A DNA stretch of 64,000 bases, from assembly GCF_019597925.1 (NCBI RefSeq), contig NZ_CP080442.1:3877836-3941835 (forward strand). Direction: 5' to 3'. The DNA comes from [Clostridium] scindens. Lineage in GTDB: Bacteria > Bacillota > Clostridia > Lachnospirales > Lachnospiraceae. Positions 32,101 to 39,815 of this stretch are shown in pieces. Made by a program: the position numbers and the translations under genes. Below the pieces are notes generated by a model. That model worked only from the letters and a program-made list of their open reading frames with translations. It did not search any database and was not told the DNA's origin. Each line of letters begins with the position of its first letter. The first letter of the stretch is position 1.

Positions 32101-32276
32101 ACATGGCCGATATGCGGCTTGCCGTTGGCTGTCGGCGGGCCGTCATAGAACATATAGATATCATTGCCATCACGCTCTTTCATGCTTTTTTCAAAGATGC
32201 CATTTTCTTCCCAGAATTTTTCAATTTCTTTTTCTCTGTCTACAAAATTCAAGTCCGTTGAAACTTTCTTGTACAT
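29127..32276 (-). CDS. ileS: Isoleucyl-tRNA synthetase
   Basis: 1049 residues, class I synthetase. HIGH motif in GKPHIGHVLTR, KMSKS motif in QKMSKSKGN, an editing domain between them (including WTTTPWTLPSN), and an anticodon-binding C-terminal region. The length and sequence are of the eukaryal-like IleS2 type (no C-terminal zinc module of CxxC-x-CxxC visible at the end), a form often less sensitive to mupirocin. Preceded by an isoleucine T-box leader. Confidence 0.97.
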   Translation of the reverse strand: MYKKVSTDLNFVDREKEIEKFWEENGIFEKSMKERDGNDIYMFYDGPPTANGKPHIGHVLTRVIKDMIPRYRTMKGYEVPRKAGWDTHGLPVELEVEKALGLDGKDQIEEYGLEPFIDKCKESVWKYKGMWEDFSGTVGFWADMENPYVTYHNDFIESEWWALKQIWDKGLLYKGFKIVPYCPRCGTPLSAQEVAQGYKDVKERSAIVRFKVVGEDAYFLAWTTTPWTLPSNIGLCVNPQEDYAKVKAADGYVYYMAVALLDTVLGKLAEEGKPAYEILETYKGQDLEYKEYDPLYQCAADCAARQNKKAFFITCDSYVTLTDGTGVVHIAPAFGEDDAKVGRKYDMPFVQLVDEKGRMTEDAPCAGVFVKDADPEILKDLDARGLLFDAPKFEHSYPHCWRCDTPLLYYARESWFIKMTEVKDDLIANNNTINWIPESIGKKRFGDWLENVQDWGISRNRYWGTPLNIWECECGHQHSIGSIAELKEMSDNCPEDIELHRPYIDAVTIKCPICGKEMHRVPEVIDCWFDSGSMPFAQHHYPFENKELFEKQFPADFISEAVDQTRGWFYSLLAISTLIFNKAPYKNVIVLGHVQDENGQKMSKSKGNAVDPFDALDKYGADAIRWYFYVNSAPWLPNRFHGKAVTEGQRKFMGTLWNTYAFFVLYANIDGFDATKYSLDYDKLSVMDKWLLSKLNTLIKEVDDNLGNYRIPEAARALQDFVDDMSNWYVRRSRERFWAKGMEQDKINAYMTLYTALVEVCKVAAPMIPFMTEDIYQNLVRSINQSAPESIHLCDFPTADDSYIDKDLESNMERVLKLVVMGRACRNTANIKNRQPIGQMYVKADFDLPAFYQEIVQDELNVKAMTFTQEVRDFTSYSFKPQLKTVGPKYGKMLGGIKAALSSIDGNAAMDELNSADALKLDINGQEVTLFREDLLIETAQMEGYVSENDNGITVVLDTNLSDELLEEGFVREIISKVQTMRKEAGFEVMDKIEISYEGTEKAEKIFAENAATIGDETLALKVTKETPQGYVKDWKINGENVTLGVEKK

Positions 32277-32306
32277 TTTGAAACCTCCTTAATCATGTAT
32301 CTTAAT

Positions 32307-32565
32307 TAAAATTAAAAAAACTTCCGCCCTGAATAGGACGAAAGCCAAGCCTGCGTTTATAAACCACCTAAACATACTATCATATGCCTTCCCTGTAACG
32401 GAGGAATGCCGTCAGCATCTACTTGACCGTCCTATGGCCTTTCAAACGCTGCAACTCGGAAGTGATATTCAGATATACCTTACTTGCACCAGGCTTGCAC
32501 CGTCCCTGGCTCGCTATGCCTTTCTGATCTATCCTACTGTCTTCGTCAACATTTTTCTTATATGC
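32307..32565 (-). promoter_or_regulatory. T-box leader of ileS (isoleucine specifier)
   Basis: On the minus strand: a stem I region with CTGAATATCACTTCCGAG and the following GTTGCAG, giving the specifier ATC (32464-32466). Then comes the T-box element AGGTGGTTTATAAACGC, whose UGGU can pair with the ACCA end of uncharged tRNA-Ile. It is followed by TTCGTCC-TATTCA-GGGCGGAAG and seven Ts (32314-32340), the intrinsic terminator. Uncharged tRNA-Ile should stabilise the antiterminator. Confidence 0.9.
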
Positions 32566-32571
32566 TGTTCT

Positions 32572-32601
32572 ATTATAGTAAAAAAGCCCCTGAATAGTCA
32601 A
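32572..32601 (-). promoter_or_regulatory. Sigma-A promoter of the ileS T-box transcript
   Basis: TTGACT (32596-32601), 18 bases, TATAAT (32572-32577). The -35 lies in the loop of the terminator of the upstream carboxypeptidase gene. Confidence 0.7.
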
Positions 32602-32612
32602 GGGTTTTTTAC
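32578..32612 (-). terminator. Terminator of the D,D-carboxypeptidase gene
   Basis: GTAAAAAACCCT ... AGGGGCTTTTTTAC on the minus strand; a short stem with a T-run, loop containing the ileS -35 box. Confidence 0.7.
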
Positions 32613-32619
32613 AATCTTT

Positions 32620-33993
32620 CTATCTTCTGCGCCGCCTTTTCCTTATACGGCTCCTGCGCGTGATCACGCTGATAAACATAGCGATCAGAATTGCCAGCAC
32701 CACCGATGCGCATGCAACAGCCATCTTCTTTGTCTTGCCTTTCTTCTGGCCATCATCCTTTGATTTCTTTTCCTTCTTTGCAGCCGTAACTTTGGCTGAA
32801 TGCTCATCCTTATAACTGTCGCTCAAGGTACATCTGGCAGAGCCAACCGGATTGCCTTCATATGTATATTGAAGCGTTGCCTCGCTGCTGGTTCCCCCGT
32901 CCGGGATCAACTCCATATCCAGATCCTCAAACTTCACGCTCTGCGGAAGCATTACATAATTGCCGCTTCCATCCTCCAATATCTCTCCTACATCCTTGGA
33001 TGACTCATAATCTGCCACCGGCACTTTGCTAAAATTGTTGAATGCGTACTCGAACAGGCCTGTGGTGTCCGGGTAGATATGCACCCCATGGGTCCTTAAG
33101 ACTACGCACACCAGCTGCATGCCTCCATTATCTGCCATGGTTATCAAGGTAGACAATGCATCCGACGTAAATCCCGTCTTCCCACCGATCGCATATGGAT
33201 AATAATTCGAATTCTCCGGCATGAGCATCTTATGCTTCTGCTGGAAGATATGTTCTTCTACCGTCTCAGTCGCGGGAATGGTATAGTTCAGCGTCTGGAC
33301 GATGCGGAAGAAATCCGGATGCTTAAAAAGTTCCCGTCCTATAAGCGCCATGTCCCTGGCACAAGTATAGTGATTCTCATCGTGAAGCCCGTTCGTATTG
33401 GCAAAATTCGAATTCTCCCCGCCAAGTTCCCTGCACCGGGTATTCATCTGTTCCAGAAACCAGCTGTAATCATGGCCTGCATTAATGCCCACGCTCTCGC
33501 CTACCGCATAGGCCGCTTCATTGGCGGATGCCAGAAGCGTTGCGTGCAGCGCTTGCTCCAAAGATATCTGGTTTCCTTCTTTCAGTCCCACGGAGGAATC
33601 TCCAGGCTGCAGGAATGCCACGCTATCATGTGAAAATGTCACCGGGTCTTCAAGCTGTCCGTTTTCCAGCGCTACCAGGGCGGTCAGCACCTTGGTAATG
33701 CTGGCCGGATATTGGTGGGAATCAATATTCTTCGCATACAGGATTGCCCCTGTCCCCACTTCCATTACGATTGCCGCTTCCCCATAGGTACCCGGCCCTT
33801 GCGGCCAATTCTTCCAGTCATTGCTCTCAACCTTCATCTCATAGGCTGCTTGTTCAGCCTTCTGTTCTTCTGACAGTTCCTCTGTCTGCTCGGCCGCATC
33901 CGGCTCAGTGGCCAATACGGTCGTTTCCGTGCAAGCGCACATGACTGCCAGTAATAGAATCGCTGCCAGTATCTGCCTGCCTCGTCTCATCAT
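32620..33993 (-). CDS. D-alanyl-D-alanine carboxypeptidase (DacF/PBP5-like)
   Basis: 457 residues: signal peptide or lipoprotein-like start (AAILLLAVMCACTE), then a penicillin-binding transpeptidase domain with SxxK at Ser98-Lys101 (SITK), SxN in LLASANEAAY and KTG in GGKTGFTSDA. A C-terminal domain is followed by a membrane helix (VACASVVLAILIAMFISVI) and a basic tail, so it may be anchored at the C terminus. Trims pentapeptide in peptidoglycan. ATG 33993 follows GGAGGA. Confidence 0.93.
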   Translation of the reverse strand: MMRRGRQILAAILLLAVMCACTETTVLATEPDAAEQTEELSEEQKAEQAAYEMKVESNDWKNWPQGPGTYGEAAIVMEVGTGAILYAKNIDSHQYPASITKVLTALVALENGQLEDPVTFSHDSVAFLQPGDSSVGLKEGNQISLEQALHATLLASANEAAYAVGESVGINAGHDYSWFLEQMNTRCRELGGENSNFANTNGLHDENHYTCARDMALIGRELFKHPDFFRIVQTLNYTIPATETVEEHIFQQKHKMLMPENSNYYPYAIGGKTGFTSDALSTLITMADNGGMQLVCVVLRTHGVHIYPDTTGLFEYAFNNFSKVPVADYESSKDVGEILEDGSGNYVMLPQSVKFEDLDMELIPDGGTSSEATLQYTYEGNPVGSARCTLSDSYKDEHSAKVTAAKKEKKSKDDGQKKGKTKKMAVACASVVLAILIAMFISVITRRSRIRKRRRRR

Positions 33994-34065
33994 TCCGTCC
34001 TCCGTATAACTTTTTTCTTGCAATATATTTTACCATAGCAGGAGTCATTGCACCAGCAAAAGAAA

Positions 34066-34623
34066 TTACAGCCTTCCCAGATACCAGATGATCCTTCCTT
34101 TTATATCACTGGTCTTCACCGTGCCAAATTCCCGTGAGTCTTCTGATATTTCCCGGTTATCTCCCAGGACAAAGACTTCCTTATCTTCAACCACCACAGG
34201 ATACTCGACGCTGCTTCCAGTCCGTCTGGTCTTTCCGAGCGTTCCTTTGAATTTCGCTTCTTCTCCATTCACATATACCTTGCCGGACTGGATATTTACC
34301 GTATCTCCGGCTACTGCTACGACTCTTTTTACAAATTCCTCTCCGTCTGGTCTTTCGAGAACGATCACATCTCCGGGCCTATACTCTTTTCCCAGACGGA
34401 AATAAGCTACAATATCCTTGTCATGGAGGGTAGGGTACATGGAATTGCCTGTTACGGTGGAAAATCCCATCATCAGATAGAAAACCAGCAGGATCACGGC
34501 AGCCAGCGCTAAAAACTGCAGGGAAATCACGAGCCTGGCCTTTCTCATTTCCTTTTTCTTCTGACTACGCAGCTGCGGATCTACATCTTCCAGCACCTTT
34601 TTCTTAATCTCATCGATCTCCAT
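34066..34623 (-). CDS. lepB: Signal peptidase I
   Basis: 185 residues, short Gram-positive SipS-like form with one N-terminal membrane helix (about 31-53). The catalytic Ser61 is in TGNSMYPTL and Lys99 in EFVKRVVAVAGD; box E (VFVLGDNREISEDSR) is present. Removes signal peptides of secreted proteins. It is 72 bases upstream of the carboxypeptidase gene on the same strand, and divergent from the PilT-type operon. Confidence 0.95.
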   Translation of the reverse strand: MEIDEIKKKVLEDVDPQLRSQKKKEMRKARLVISLQFLALAAVILLVFYLMMGFSTVTGNSMYPTLHDKDIVAYFRLGKEYRPGDVIVLERPDGEEFVKRVVAVAGDTVNIQSGKVYVNGEEAKFKGTLGKTRRTGSSVEYPVVVEDKEVFVLGDNREISEDSREFGTVKTSDIKGRIIWYLGRL

Positions 34624-34671
34624 AATATGACCTTCTGTTCTGCAAATTTATTATCCTATTATTATAATAGA

Positions 34672-34712
34672 TTGACCAACTGAATACAAGTTATGATATA
34701 ATGGGTTATAAT
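34672..34712 (+). promoter_or_regulatory. Promoter region of the PilT/GspF operon
   Basis: TTGACC (34672-34677) with TATAAT at 34697-34702 (19-base spacer), and a second TATAAT at 34707-34712. Divergent TATAAT (minus) for signal peptidase lies at about 34661-34666. Confidence 0.45.
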
Positions 34713-34742
34713 GTTAGCAACTAGCGAAGGAGTCTGATTGTC

Positions 34743-35429
34743 ATGAAGAAGTTAAGCGTATTTAAGATCATCCAGCTATCCATCCTGGCTGTGATCACCC
34801 TTATCAGCGTCTTTTTCCTATTAAAGCCAGAGGTAAAGCAGTTCGTGTTTTCCTCTTCATCTGCTACCACATTATTCTTTTTAATTTGGATTATTTTAAT
34901 AGCAAGTTTTTTGTTTATTTTGATAGATTTAAGTATTATATCTTCCATTAAACTTCATTTTCATAATTTGTATGGGGTGGCATATTCAGATCCTTTATCC
35001 GGCATACCCAACCGCTTCAGCTGCGATACGCTGATTGAAAAGTATATTGATTCCGAATTGCCCGAGGATATCGGATGCATTATGATTGACCTGGCCAATC
35101 TGCCTGAGGTCAATTCATTGTATGACCACGCCGCCGGCAACCGGCTGTTAAAAGATTTTTCCGCTATCCTGTCCTCATCTGCGCTGTCGCTTGGCTTTGT
35201 AGGACGGAACGGAGGAAATAAATTTCTTGCTATATTTGAAGACTGTACCCAGGAAAAACTGGATGCCTTTCTGGCAAGGGTTTCCGAAAGAGTACAGCGC
35301 CATAATGCAAAGGCAGATTCCATAGACATGGAATACAAAGCCGGCACCGCCCTTAACAGCGAGGAGCATCTCGCGAAGATTACCGGGCTTATCGCTCTTG
35401 CCAATAACCGGATTTACAAATCATCATAA
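34743..35429 (+). CDS. Membrane protein with degenerate GGDEF domain
   Basis: 228 residues: two membrane helices (about 10-27 and 42-66), then a GGDEF fold (YSDPLSGIPNRFSCD, IGCIMIDLANLPEVNSLY). The catalytic signature reads GGNKF at residues 157-161 instead of GG[DE]EF, so cyclase activity is unlikely; it may bind nucleotide or act as a scaffold. First gene of the nine-gene operon, 21 bases upstream of the sigma-like gene. Ribosome binding site GAAGGAG. Confidence 0.75.
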   Translation: MKKLSVFKIIQLSILAVITLISVFFLLKPEVKQFVFSSSSATTLFFLIWIILIASFLFILIDLSIISSIKLHFHNLYGVAYSDPLSGIPNRFSCDTLIEKYIDSELPEDIGCIMIDLANLPEVNSLYDHAAGNRLLKDFSAILSSSALSLGFVGRNGGNKFLAIFEDCTQEKLDAFLARVSERVQRHNAKADSIDMEYKAGTALNSEEHLAKITGLIALANNRIYKSS

Positions 35430-35450
35430 TGCAGGAGGGAGAATTGTCTT

Positions 35451-36437
35451 ATGGCTGAACTGGATTATGAATATTTGGACAGACTGTTAAAGAAGGCAAA
35501 AGAGGACGACAGCGACGCCCTTGCCGAGTTGTACGCAGCCACCTACAGAAAGCAGTACCGTTATGCCTGCCAATATATTGAAGATCCTTTTCTGGCGCAG
35601 GATATTCTGCAGGATGTCTATATATGCGCCTTTGAGAATATAGAATCGCTCGATGACTCGCGCTGCCTTGCATCCTGGCTGGAAGAGATAAATGGCCGAA
35701 TCTGCCATGAGGCTTCCCTGCAGGATCATGTTTCCTCGCAATCACGCCGGTCCAGGATTCCAGATCTGGAGCCGCAGGCTGCGGGAGAACTGCTCAATCA
35801 TATTTTTGCCAGACGTGATATGGAACCTTCCACAATCCCTGTGGAGATTCTTGAATCTTGGGAGAATTATAAGAAGCCTGGATTTAGATGGGAGAAGGCT
35901 GCCGCCTGTATATTCCTGATACTTCTTCTGCTTCTGCCCTTCCTGTTTCTTAAGCCTTCCATTGTGGCAGAACGCAAGAATATAGACTCGGCATCCAATG
36001 CGCTGTATGATATCCGCATCCAAAGCTTGCTTCCAGTGCGCTCCGTCAGCGCGACGCTTGATAACAGCACGCCGGTTCCTCTGCGCAAATCCGGTTCCAA
36101 AAAGTATACGGCTGAGATCATTTCCAATGGGAAGTTAAAGATCAAGGCAGTATCAATGAACGGGCAGACAACAGTTAAGACTTATACCGTATCGCATCTG
36201 GATATGGATAAGCCTGAATTTATTAAATCTTATACCCAAGACGACCTGATATATCTGGTGGTCCAGGATACCTATTCCGGTATTGATTACGGAAATATCC
36301 GCGGCCTGAAGCCAGAATCCTATGACATAGAAGAAGGAATCATTACCTTTCGGATCCCAAAGACGCCTACATCTGTAATCATTCCGGACCACGCAGGAAA
36401 TGAACTGAAGCTTCTTGTCTCTCCAATTGAAGAATGA
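35451..36437 (+). CDS. Sigma-70 region 2-like domain fused to a membrane-anchored extracytoplasmic domain
   Basis: 328 residues. Residues 1-90 resemble ECF sigma region 2 (DDSDALAELYAATYRKQYRYA, EDPFLAQDILQDVYICAFENI, CLASWLEEINGRICHE). No region 4 follows; instead a linker leads to a membrane helix (about 151-167) and a roughly 160-residue outside domain rich in beta-like segments (VSATLDNSTPVPLRKSGSKK...). It cannot be an ordinary sigma factor. It might use the region 2 fold as a protein-binding module or be cleaved to release it. It overlaps nothing but is tightly followed by the lipoprotein gene. Confidence 0.7.
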   Translation: MAELDYEYLDRLLKKAKEDDSDALAELYAATYRKQYRYACQYIEDPFLAQDILQDVYICAFENIESLDDSRCLASWLEEINGRICHEASLQDHVSSQSRRSRIPDLEPQAAGELLNHIFARRDMEPSTIPVEILESWENYKKPGFRWEKAAACIFLILLLLLPFLFLKPSIVAERKNIDSASNALYDIRIQSLLPVRSVSATLDNSTPVPLRKSGSKKYTAEIISNGKLKIKAVSMNGQTTVKTYTVSHLDMDKPEFIKSYTQDDLIYLVVQDTYSGIDYGNIRGLKPESYDIEEGIITFRIPKTPTSVIIPDHAGNELKLLVSPIEE

Positions 36438-36463
36438 TGATTGAATTAAGGAGGAATACCGAC

Positions 36464-37390
36464 ATGAGCCGTATTACAAGTCTGACTTGTATCACCTTTA
36501 TACTGTCATGTATTCTCCTTTGCAGTTGTTCCGGCAAGGAATCTGTTGCCAAAACCGAGCATAAGGGCCCTCCCAGGGATTCCGCTCCCAAGGTTCTTAC
36601 GCCTTCTGCGGATGGGACAGTCGTTTATAATAACGACTATGCATCCATAGATGCATCAAACACATCCCAGGGCTACATTATGGTCAGCTACTCCGGGGAT
36701 TGTCCAAAGGTGAAGGTACAGATAACCGGACCTGATCAGGTTCCTTATACCTACCTGCTGATAGACAGGGGAGCCTATACCACCTTCCCTCTCTCTGCCG
36801 GGAATGGTGCTTACACGATACAGGTGCTGGAAAATGTGGAAGGCGACTCTTACCTTATCGCCTTATCCCAGGATATCGATGTCGCAATTGAAGATGAATT
36901 CCTGCCATTTCTCTATCCCAATCAATATGTATCCTTTACTGCCGATTCAAAGACGGTTATCAAAGGGAGCGAACTGGCAAAGAATGCTTACAGCGATCTG
37001 GAAGTCATCCAGGACATCTATCACTATGTCATCGAGAATATCTCTTATGATACTGCAAAGGCGGATAGCGTTACTTATGGATACCTGCCTGATATTGATG
37101 CTACGCTCAAGTCAGGGACCGGCATCTGCTTCGACTATGCTTCTGTAATGACCGCCATGCTCCGCTCCCAGGGCATACCTACGAAACTTGAAGTAGGATA
37201 TTCCGGAGAAGCCTTGCATGCCTGGATCAGCACTTATACCAAAGACACTGGCTGGATAGACGATATCATTGAATTTGACGGCACTTCCTGGGAATTGATG
37301 GATCCCACGCTTGCCGCTAATAACAATACTTCCTCTGTCGGCAAATATATCGGCGATGGAAGCCATTATGTACTAAAATACTCATATTAA
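36464..37390 (+). CDS. Transglutaminase-like (Lar/cysteine protease fold) lipoprotein
   Basis: 308 residues. Signal peptide with a lipobox ending LLCSC (lipidated Cys22), then an extracytoplasmic region and a transglutaminase-core domain. Catalytic triad visible: Cys222 in GTGICFDYASVMTAML, His252 in LHAWIS, Asp280 in LMDPT. Such domains act as proteases, amidases or crosslinkers outside the cell. The ATG at 36464 follows AAGGAGGAA; an earlier frame start at 36434 overlaps the previous gene. Its place in a pilus-like operon is unusual. Confidence 0.85.
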   Translation: MSRITSLTCITFILSCILLCSCSGKESVAKTEHKGPPRDSAPKVLTPSADGTVVYNNDYASIDASNTSQGYIMVSYSGDCPKVKVQITGPDQVPYTYLLIDRGAYTTFPLSAGNGAYTIQVLENVEGDSYLIALSQDIDVAIEDEFLPFLYPNQYVSFTADSKTVIKGSELAKNAYSDLEVIQDIYHYVIENISYDTAKADSVTYGYLPDIDATLKSGTGICFDYASVMTAMLRSQGIPTKLEVGYSGEALHAWISTYTKDTGWIDDIIEFDGTSWELMDPTLAANNNTSSVGKYIGDGSHYVLKYSY

Positions 37391-37416
37391 TACTATGCCT
37401 AAGGAAAGGAGCCCTT

Positions 37417-38466
37417 ATGCCTAAGAAAAATATTACGCCACTATCAAATACAGAGATTGCTTCCTTCTGTTCCCAGATGGCAATGATCTTAAAGTCTGGA
37501 ATCTCTTCCATTGAGGGAATCTCGATCATGCTGCAGGATGCGAAGGGCAGCGATGAAACAGAACTGCTGGCCGTTATGAACGATACGCTGACCCAGACTG
37601 GCATTCTTCATGAAGCCTTAAAAGAGACGGGCGCTTTTCCCGGATACCTGCTTAATATGGTACGTATCGGCGAGCAGACCGGTCGCCTGGATGATGTCAT
37701 GCAGTCGCTGGCCGAGTACTATGAAAAAGAGGCCTCATTGGCGCAGACCATCAAGAACGCGGTTACTTATCCGCTTATCATGATATTTATGATGATTCTC
37801 GTAATTATCGTCCTGATTACAAAAGTCATGCCTGTCTTCAATCAGGTATTCAAGCAGCTCGGAAGCGAAATGACCGGTCCTTCCAGGGCCATCCTTCATA
37901 TCGGAGCCTTTCTTGACCGGCATTCCGTTATTTTTATCGGTTTACTTATAGTCATCGCCGCCCTGGCTGTCTATGCCTTCAAAACCACCAGGGGCCAGAA
38001 TACCTTCCGAGGCATAATAGTTCGATTCAGGAGTACACGGAATATCTCCGAAAAAATCTCCTCCTACAGATTTGCCAACGGTATGGCGTTGACGTTAAGC
38101 AGCGGGCTTACGCCAGAAGAGTGCCTGAATCTGGCAGCGGATCTGATCGAGCAGGATGAGTTTCGTAGGAGACTGTCCAAATGTAAGGAAGCGGTTTCCT
38201 CCGGCGAAGATCTCTGTAATACTCTGCTGGAAAACGGCGTATTTTCAGGAGTATATGCAAGAATGGCATCTATTGGATCAAGGACCGGCATATTAGATGA
38301 TGTCATGAACAAGATCGCCCATCAGTATGAAGAAGACATCGACACGCACCTTTCCAGTATCATTGCAACCGTTGAGCCCACGCTTGTCATCATACTGTCC
38401 ATCATCGTAGGAATTATACTGCTGTCGGTAATGCTTCCTCTTATGAGCATTATGGCTGCCCTATAG
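37417..38466 (+). CDS. Type II secretion/type IV pilus platform protein (GspF/PilC-like)
   Basis: 349 residues with two GspF domains: residues about 10-130 (SFCSQMAMILKSGISSIEGI, MVRIGEQTGRLDDVMQSLAEYYEKE) and 215-335 (FANGMALTLSSGLTPEECL, MASIGSRTGILDDVMNKIAHQYEED), each followed by membrane helices. It is slightly shorter than the roughly 400 residues of PilC because the N-terminal extension is missing. It is the likely membrane platform for the PilT-like ATPase at the end of the operon. Confidence 0.9.
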   Translation: MPKKNITPLSNTEIASFCSQMAMILKSGISSIEGISIMLQDAKGSDETELLAVMNDTLTQTGILHEALKETGAFPGYLLNMVRIGEQTGRLDDVMQSLAEYYEKEASLAQTIKNAVTYPLIMIFMMILVIIVLITKVMPVFNQVFKQLGSEMTGPSRAILHIGAFLDRHSVIFIGLLIVIAALAVYAFKTTRGQNTFRGIIVRFRSTRNISEKISSYRFANGMALTLSSGLTPEECLNLAADLIEQDEFRRRLSKCKEAVSSGEDLCNTLLENGVFSGVYARMASIGSRTGILDDVMNKIAHQYEEDIDTHLSSIIATVEPTLVIILSIIVGIILLSVMLPLMSIMAAL

Positions 38467-38479
38467 CAAAGGAGTTTTT

Positions 38480-38812
38480 ATGACGCACCGTTTTGAAAGA
38501 AACCGAAAAAGTTCATACCTTAGAAATATTATTATTTCTTTATCGTTCTTTCTTGCCGTATTACTATGTTTCTATCTCTCTGTCATGTCCGTCTCCAGCG
38601 AATCTGACAAGGAGGAGTATCGGACTCTTGAAACTGCATTGACGCGAAGTATTACCCAGTGCTATGCGGTAGAGGGGAATTATCCGGAGAGTCTCGACTA
38701 TCTGAAGAAGAGTTACGGGCTCCACTATGATGAAGAAAAATTTTTTGTAGACTATCAGCCTCTGGGCTCCAATATAATGCCTGATGTAACGATTATCAAA
38801 AAGGAGGAGTAG
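38480..38812 (+). CDS. Small one-TM protein, pseudopilin-like
   Basis: 110 residues: a short basic N terminus, one helix (NIIISLSFFLAVLLCFYLSV), then a soluble part in which an amphipathic segment is followed by QCYAVEGNYPESLDYLKKSYG and FFVDYQPLGSNIMPDVTI. The Y-A-x-E-G-x-Y-P-x-[ST]-L pattern is like that after the helix of type II/IV pseudopilins. No classical G-F-x-x-x-E cleavage site is seen. Ribosome binding site AAAGGAG. Confidence 0.6.
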   Translation: MTHRFERNRKSSYLRNIIISLSFFLAVLLCFYLSVMSVSSESDKEEYRTLETALTRSITQCYAVEGNYPESLDYLKKSYGLHYDEEKFFVDYQPLGSNIMPDVTIIKKEE

Positions 38813-38814
38813 GC

Positions 38815-39300
38815 GTGAGATTCCGTAGCCAGAATAGACATGTCATAGATTTTATATTTCCATTAGCGGTATTTTTTGTATTCGCGGCTTCTTCCTTTGC
38901 CGTGCTGGTTCTCTCTGCCAACATTTATAATACGCAGACAAAAGAATCCAGCAGCAATTATGTTGCCCGCACCTCCCTAGCCTATGTCAATGAGAAGATA
39001 CGCCAGAATGATGAAGGTGGCGGCATGTCCATCCAGTCTGTAGACGGACGTGACTGTCTTGCTCTTGCAGGAAACTCTGACGGAATTGCATATACCACCT
39101 ATATCTATGAATACGATGGAAGCCTGAAGGAATTATTTATACGCGACGGCGTGTCAGCCTCTTTGAAAAGCGGGAAGGACATTATGGAACTTGAGTCATT
39201 CCAAATGGAAGAAATTGAAGAAGGGTTATTTCGATTTGTATTTACAGACAAAGATGGCAGGAAGTCTTCGTCTCTTGTCGCAGAAAGGAGCACGCCATGA
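38815..39300 (+). CDS. DUF4860-like one-TM protein
   Basis: 161 residues, starting at GTG with AAGGAGGAG upstream. One hydrophobic helix (FIFPLAVFFVFAASSFAVLVL) is followed by a soluble domain with ARTSLAYVNEKIRQND and beta-rich segments ending MELESFQMEEIEEGLFRF. The layout resembles minor pseudopilins with an N-terminal helix and a beta domain; DUF4860 assignment is from memory of the pattern. Its stop overlaps the next ATG by four bases. Confidence 0.6.
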   Translation: MRFRSQNRHVIDFIFPLAVFFVFAASSFAVLVLSANIYNTQTKESSSNYVARTSLAYVNEKIRQNDEGGGMSIQSVDGRDCLALAGNSDGIAYTTYIYEYDGSLKELFIRDGVSASLKSGKDIMELESFQMEEIEEGLFRFVFTDKDGRKSSSLVAERSTP

Positions 39301-39767
39301 AACAGTCATTGAACCGGCACTCCAGCATGTTCCTGATGGAGATCATTATTGCAATTCTTTTCTTTTCCCTGGTAAGCGCCTTCTGTCTGCGTATTTTTAC
39401 TGCATCCCGCCAGATGGGACAGGATACCAATGATCTGAATATGGCTGTGAACCAGTCCGAGAATATCGCGGAGCTACTGGCCTATGCCTTGAAATCCCCG
39501 GATTCTTCTTCCATGGATATGAAAGGAATCTCCAGTTTTCTTGCCTCTGAATACCCGGATATCGCTGTAGATGGCAATTGTTTAACCATATACTATGATG
39601 CCAGCTGGAACCGCTGTACTTCCGAAAACGCGACATATTATATAGAGGTCAGGAAAACGCAGGAGGAATCCCTCTGCGTATTTTGCATAGATGCATATAA
39701 GGCTTCTGAGAAAAAGAAGCCTGTCTATTCGCTTAATGTAAGCCTTCATCCCCCTCTTCATCCATAG
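39297..39767 (+). CDS. Prepilin-like protein
   Basis: 156 residues. N-terminal SSMFLMEIIIAILFFSLVSA is like a type IV prepilin start (M at +1, E at +5), but serine replaces glycine before the predicted cleavage point. The rest is a soluble domain (NIAELLAYALKSPDSSSMD, LTIYYDASWN) with three cysteines (two in LCVFC). Translationally coupled to the preceding gene by an ATGA overlap. Confidence 0.65.
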   Translation: MKQSLNRHSSMFLMEIIIAILFFSLVSAFCLRIFTASRQMGQDTNDLNMAVNQSENIAELLAYALKSPDSSSMDMKGISSFLASEYPDIAVDGNCLTIYYDASWNRCTSENATYYIEVRKTQEESLCVFCIDAYKASEKKKPVYSLNVSLHPPLHP

Positions 39768-39815
39768 TCAGTACTACGCTGGGATGAAAAAGGGAATATT
39801 TTATAAGGAGCTGCC

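Noticed and set aside
30354..32261. Long plus-strand open frames opposite ileS
   Set aside because: Shadow frames of a highly biased conserved gene; no start signals and no family resemblance.
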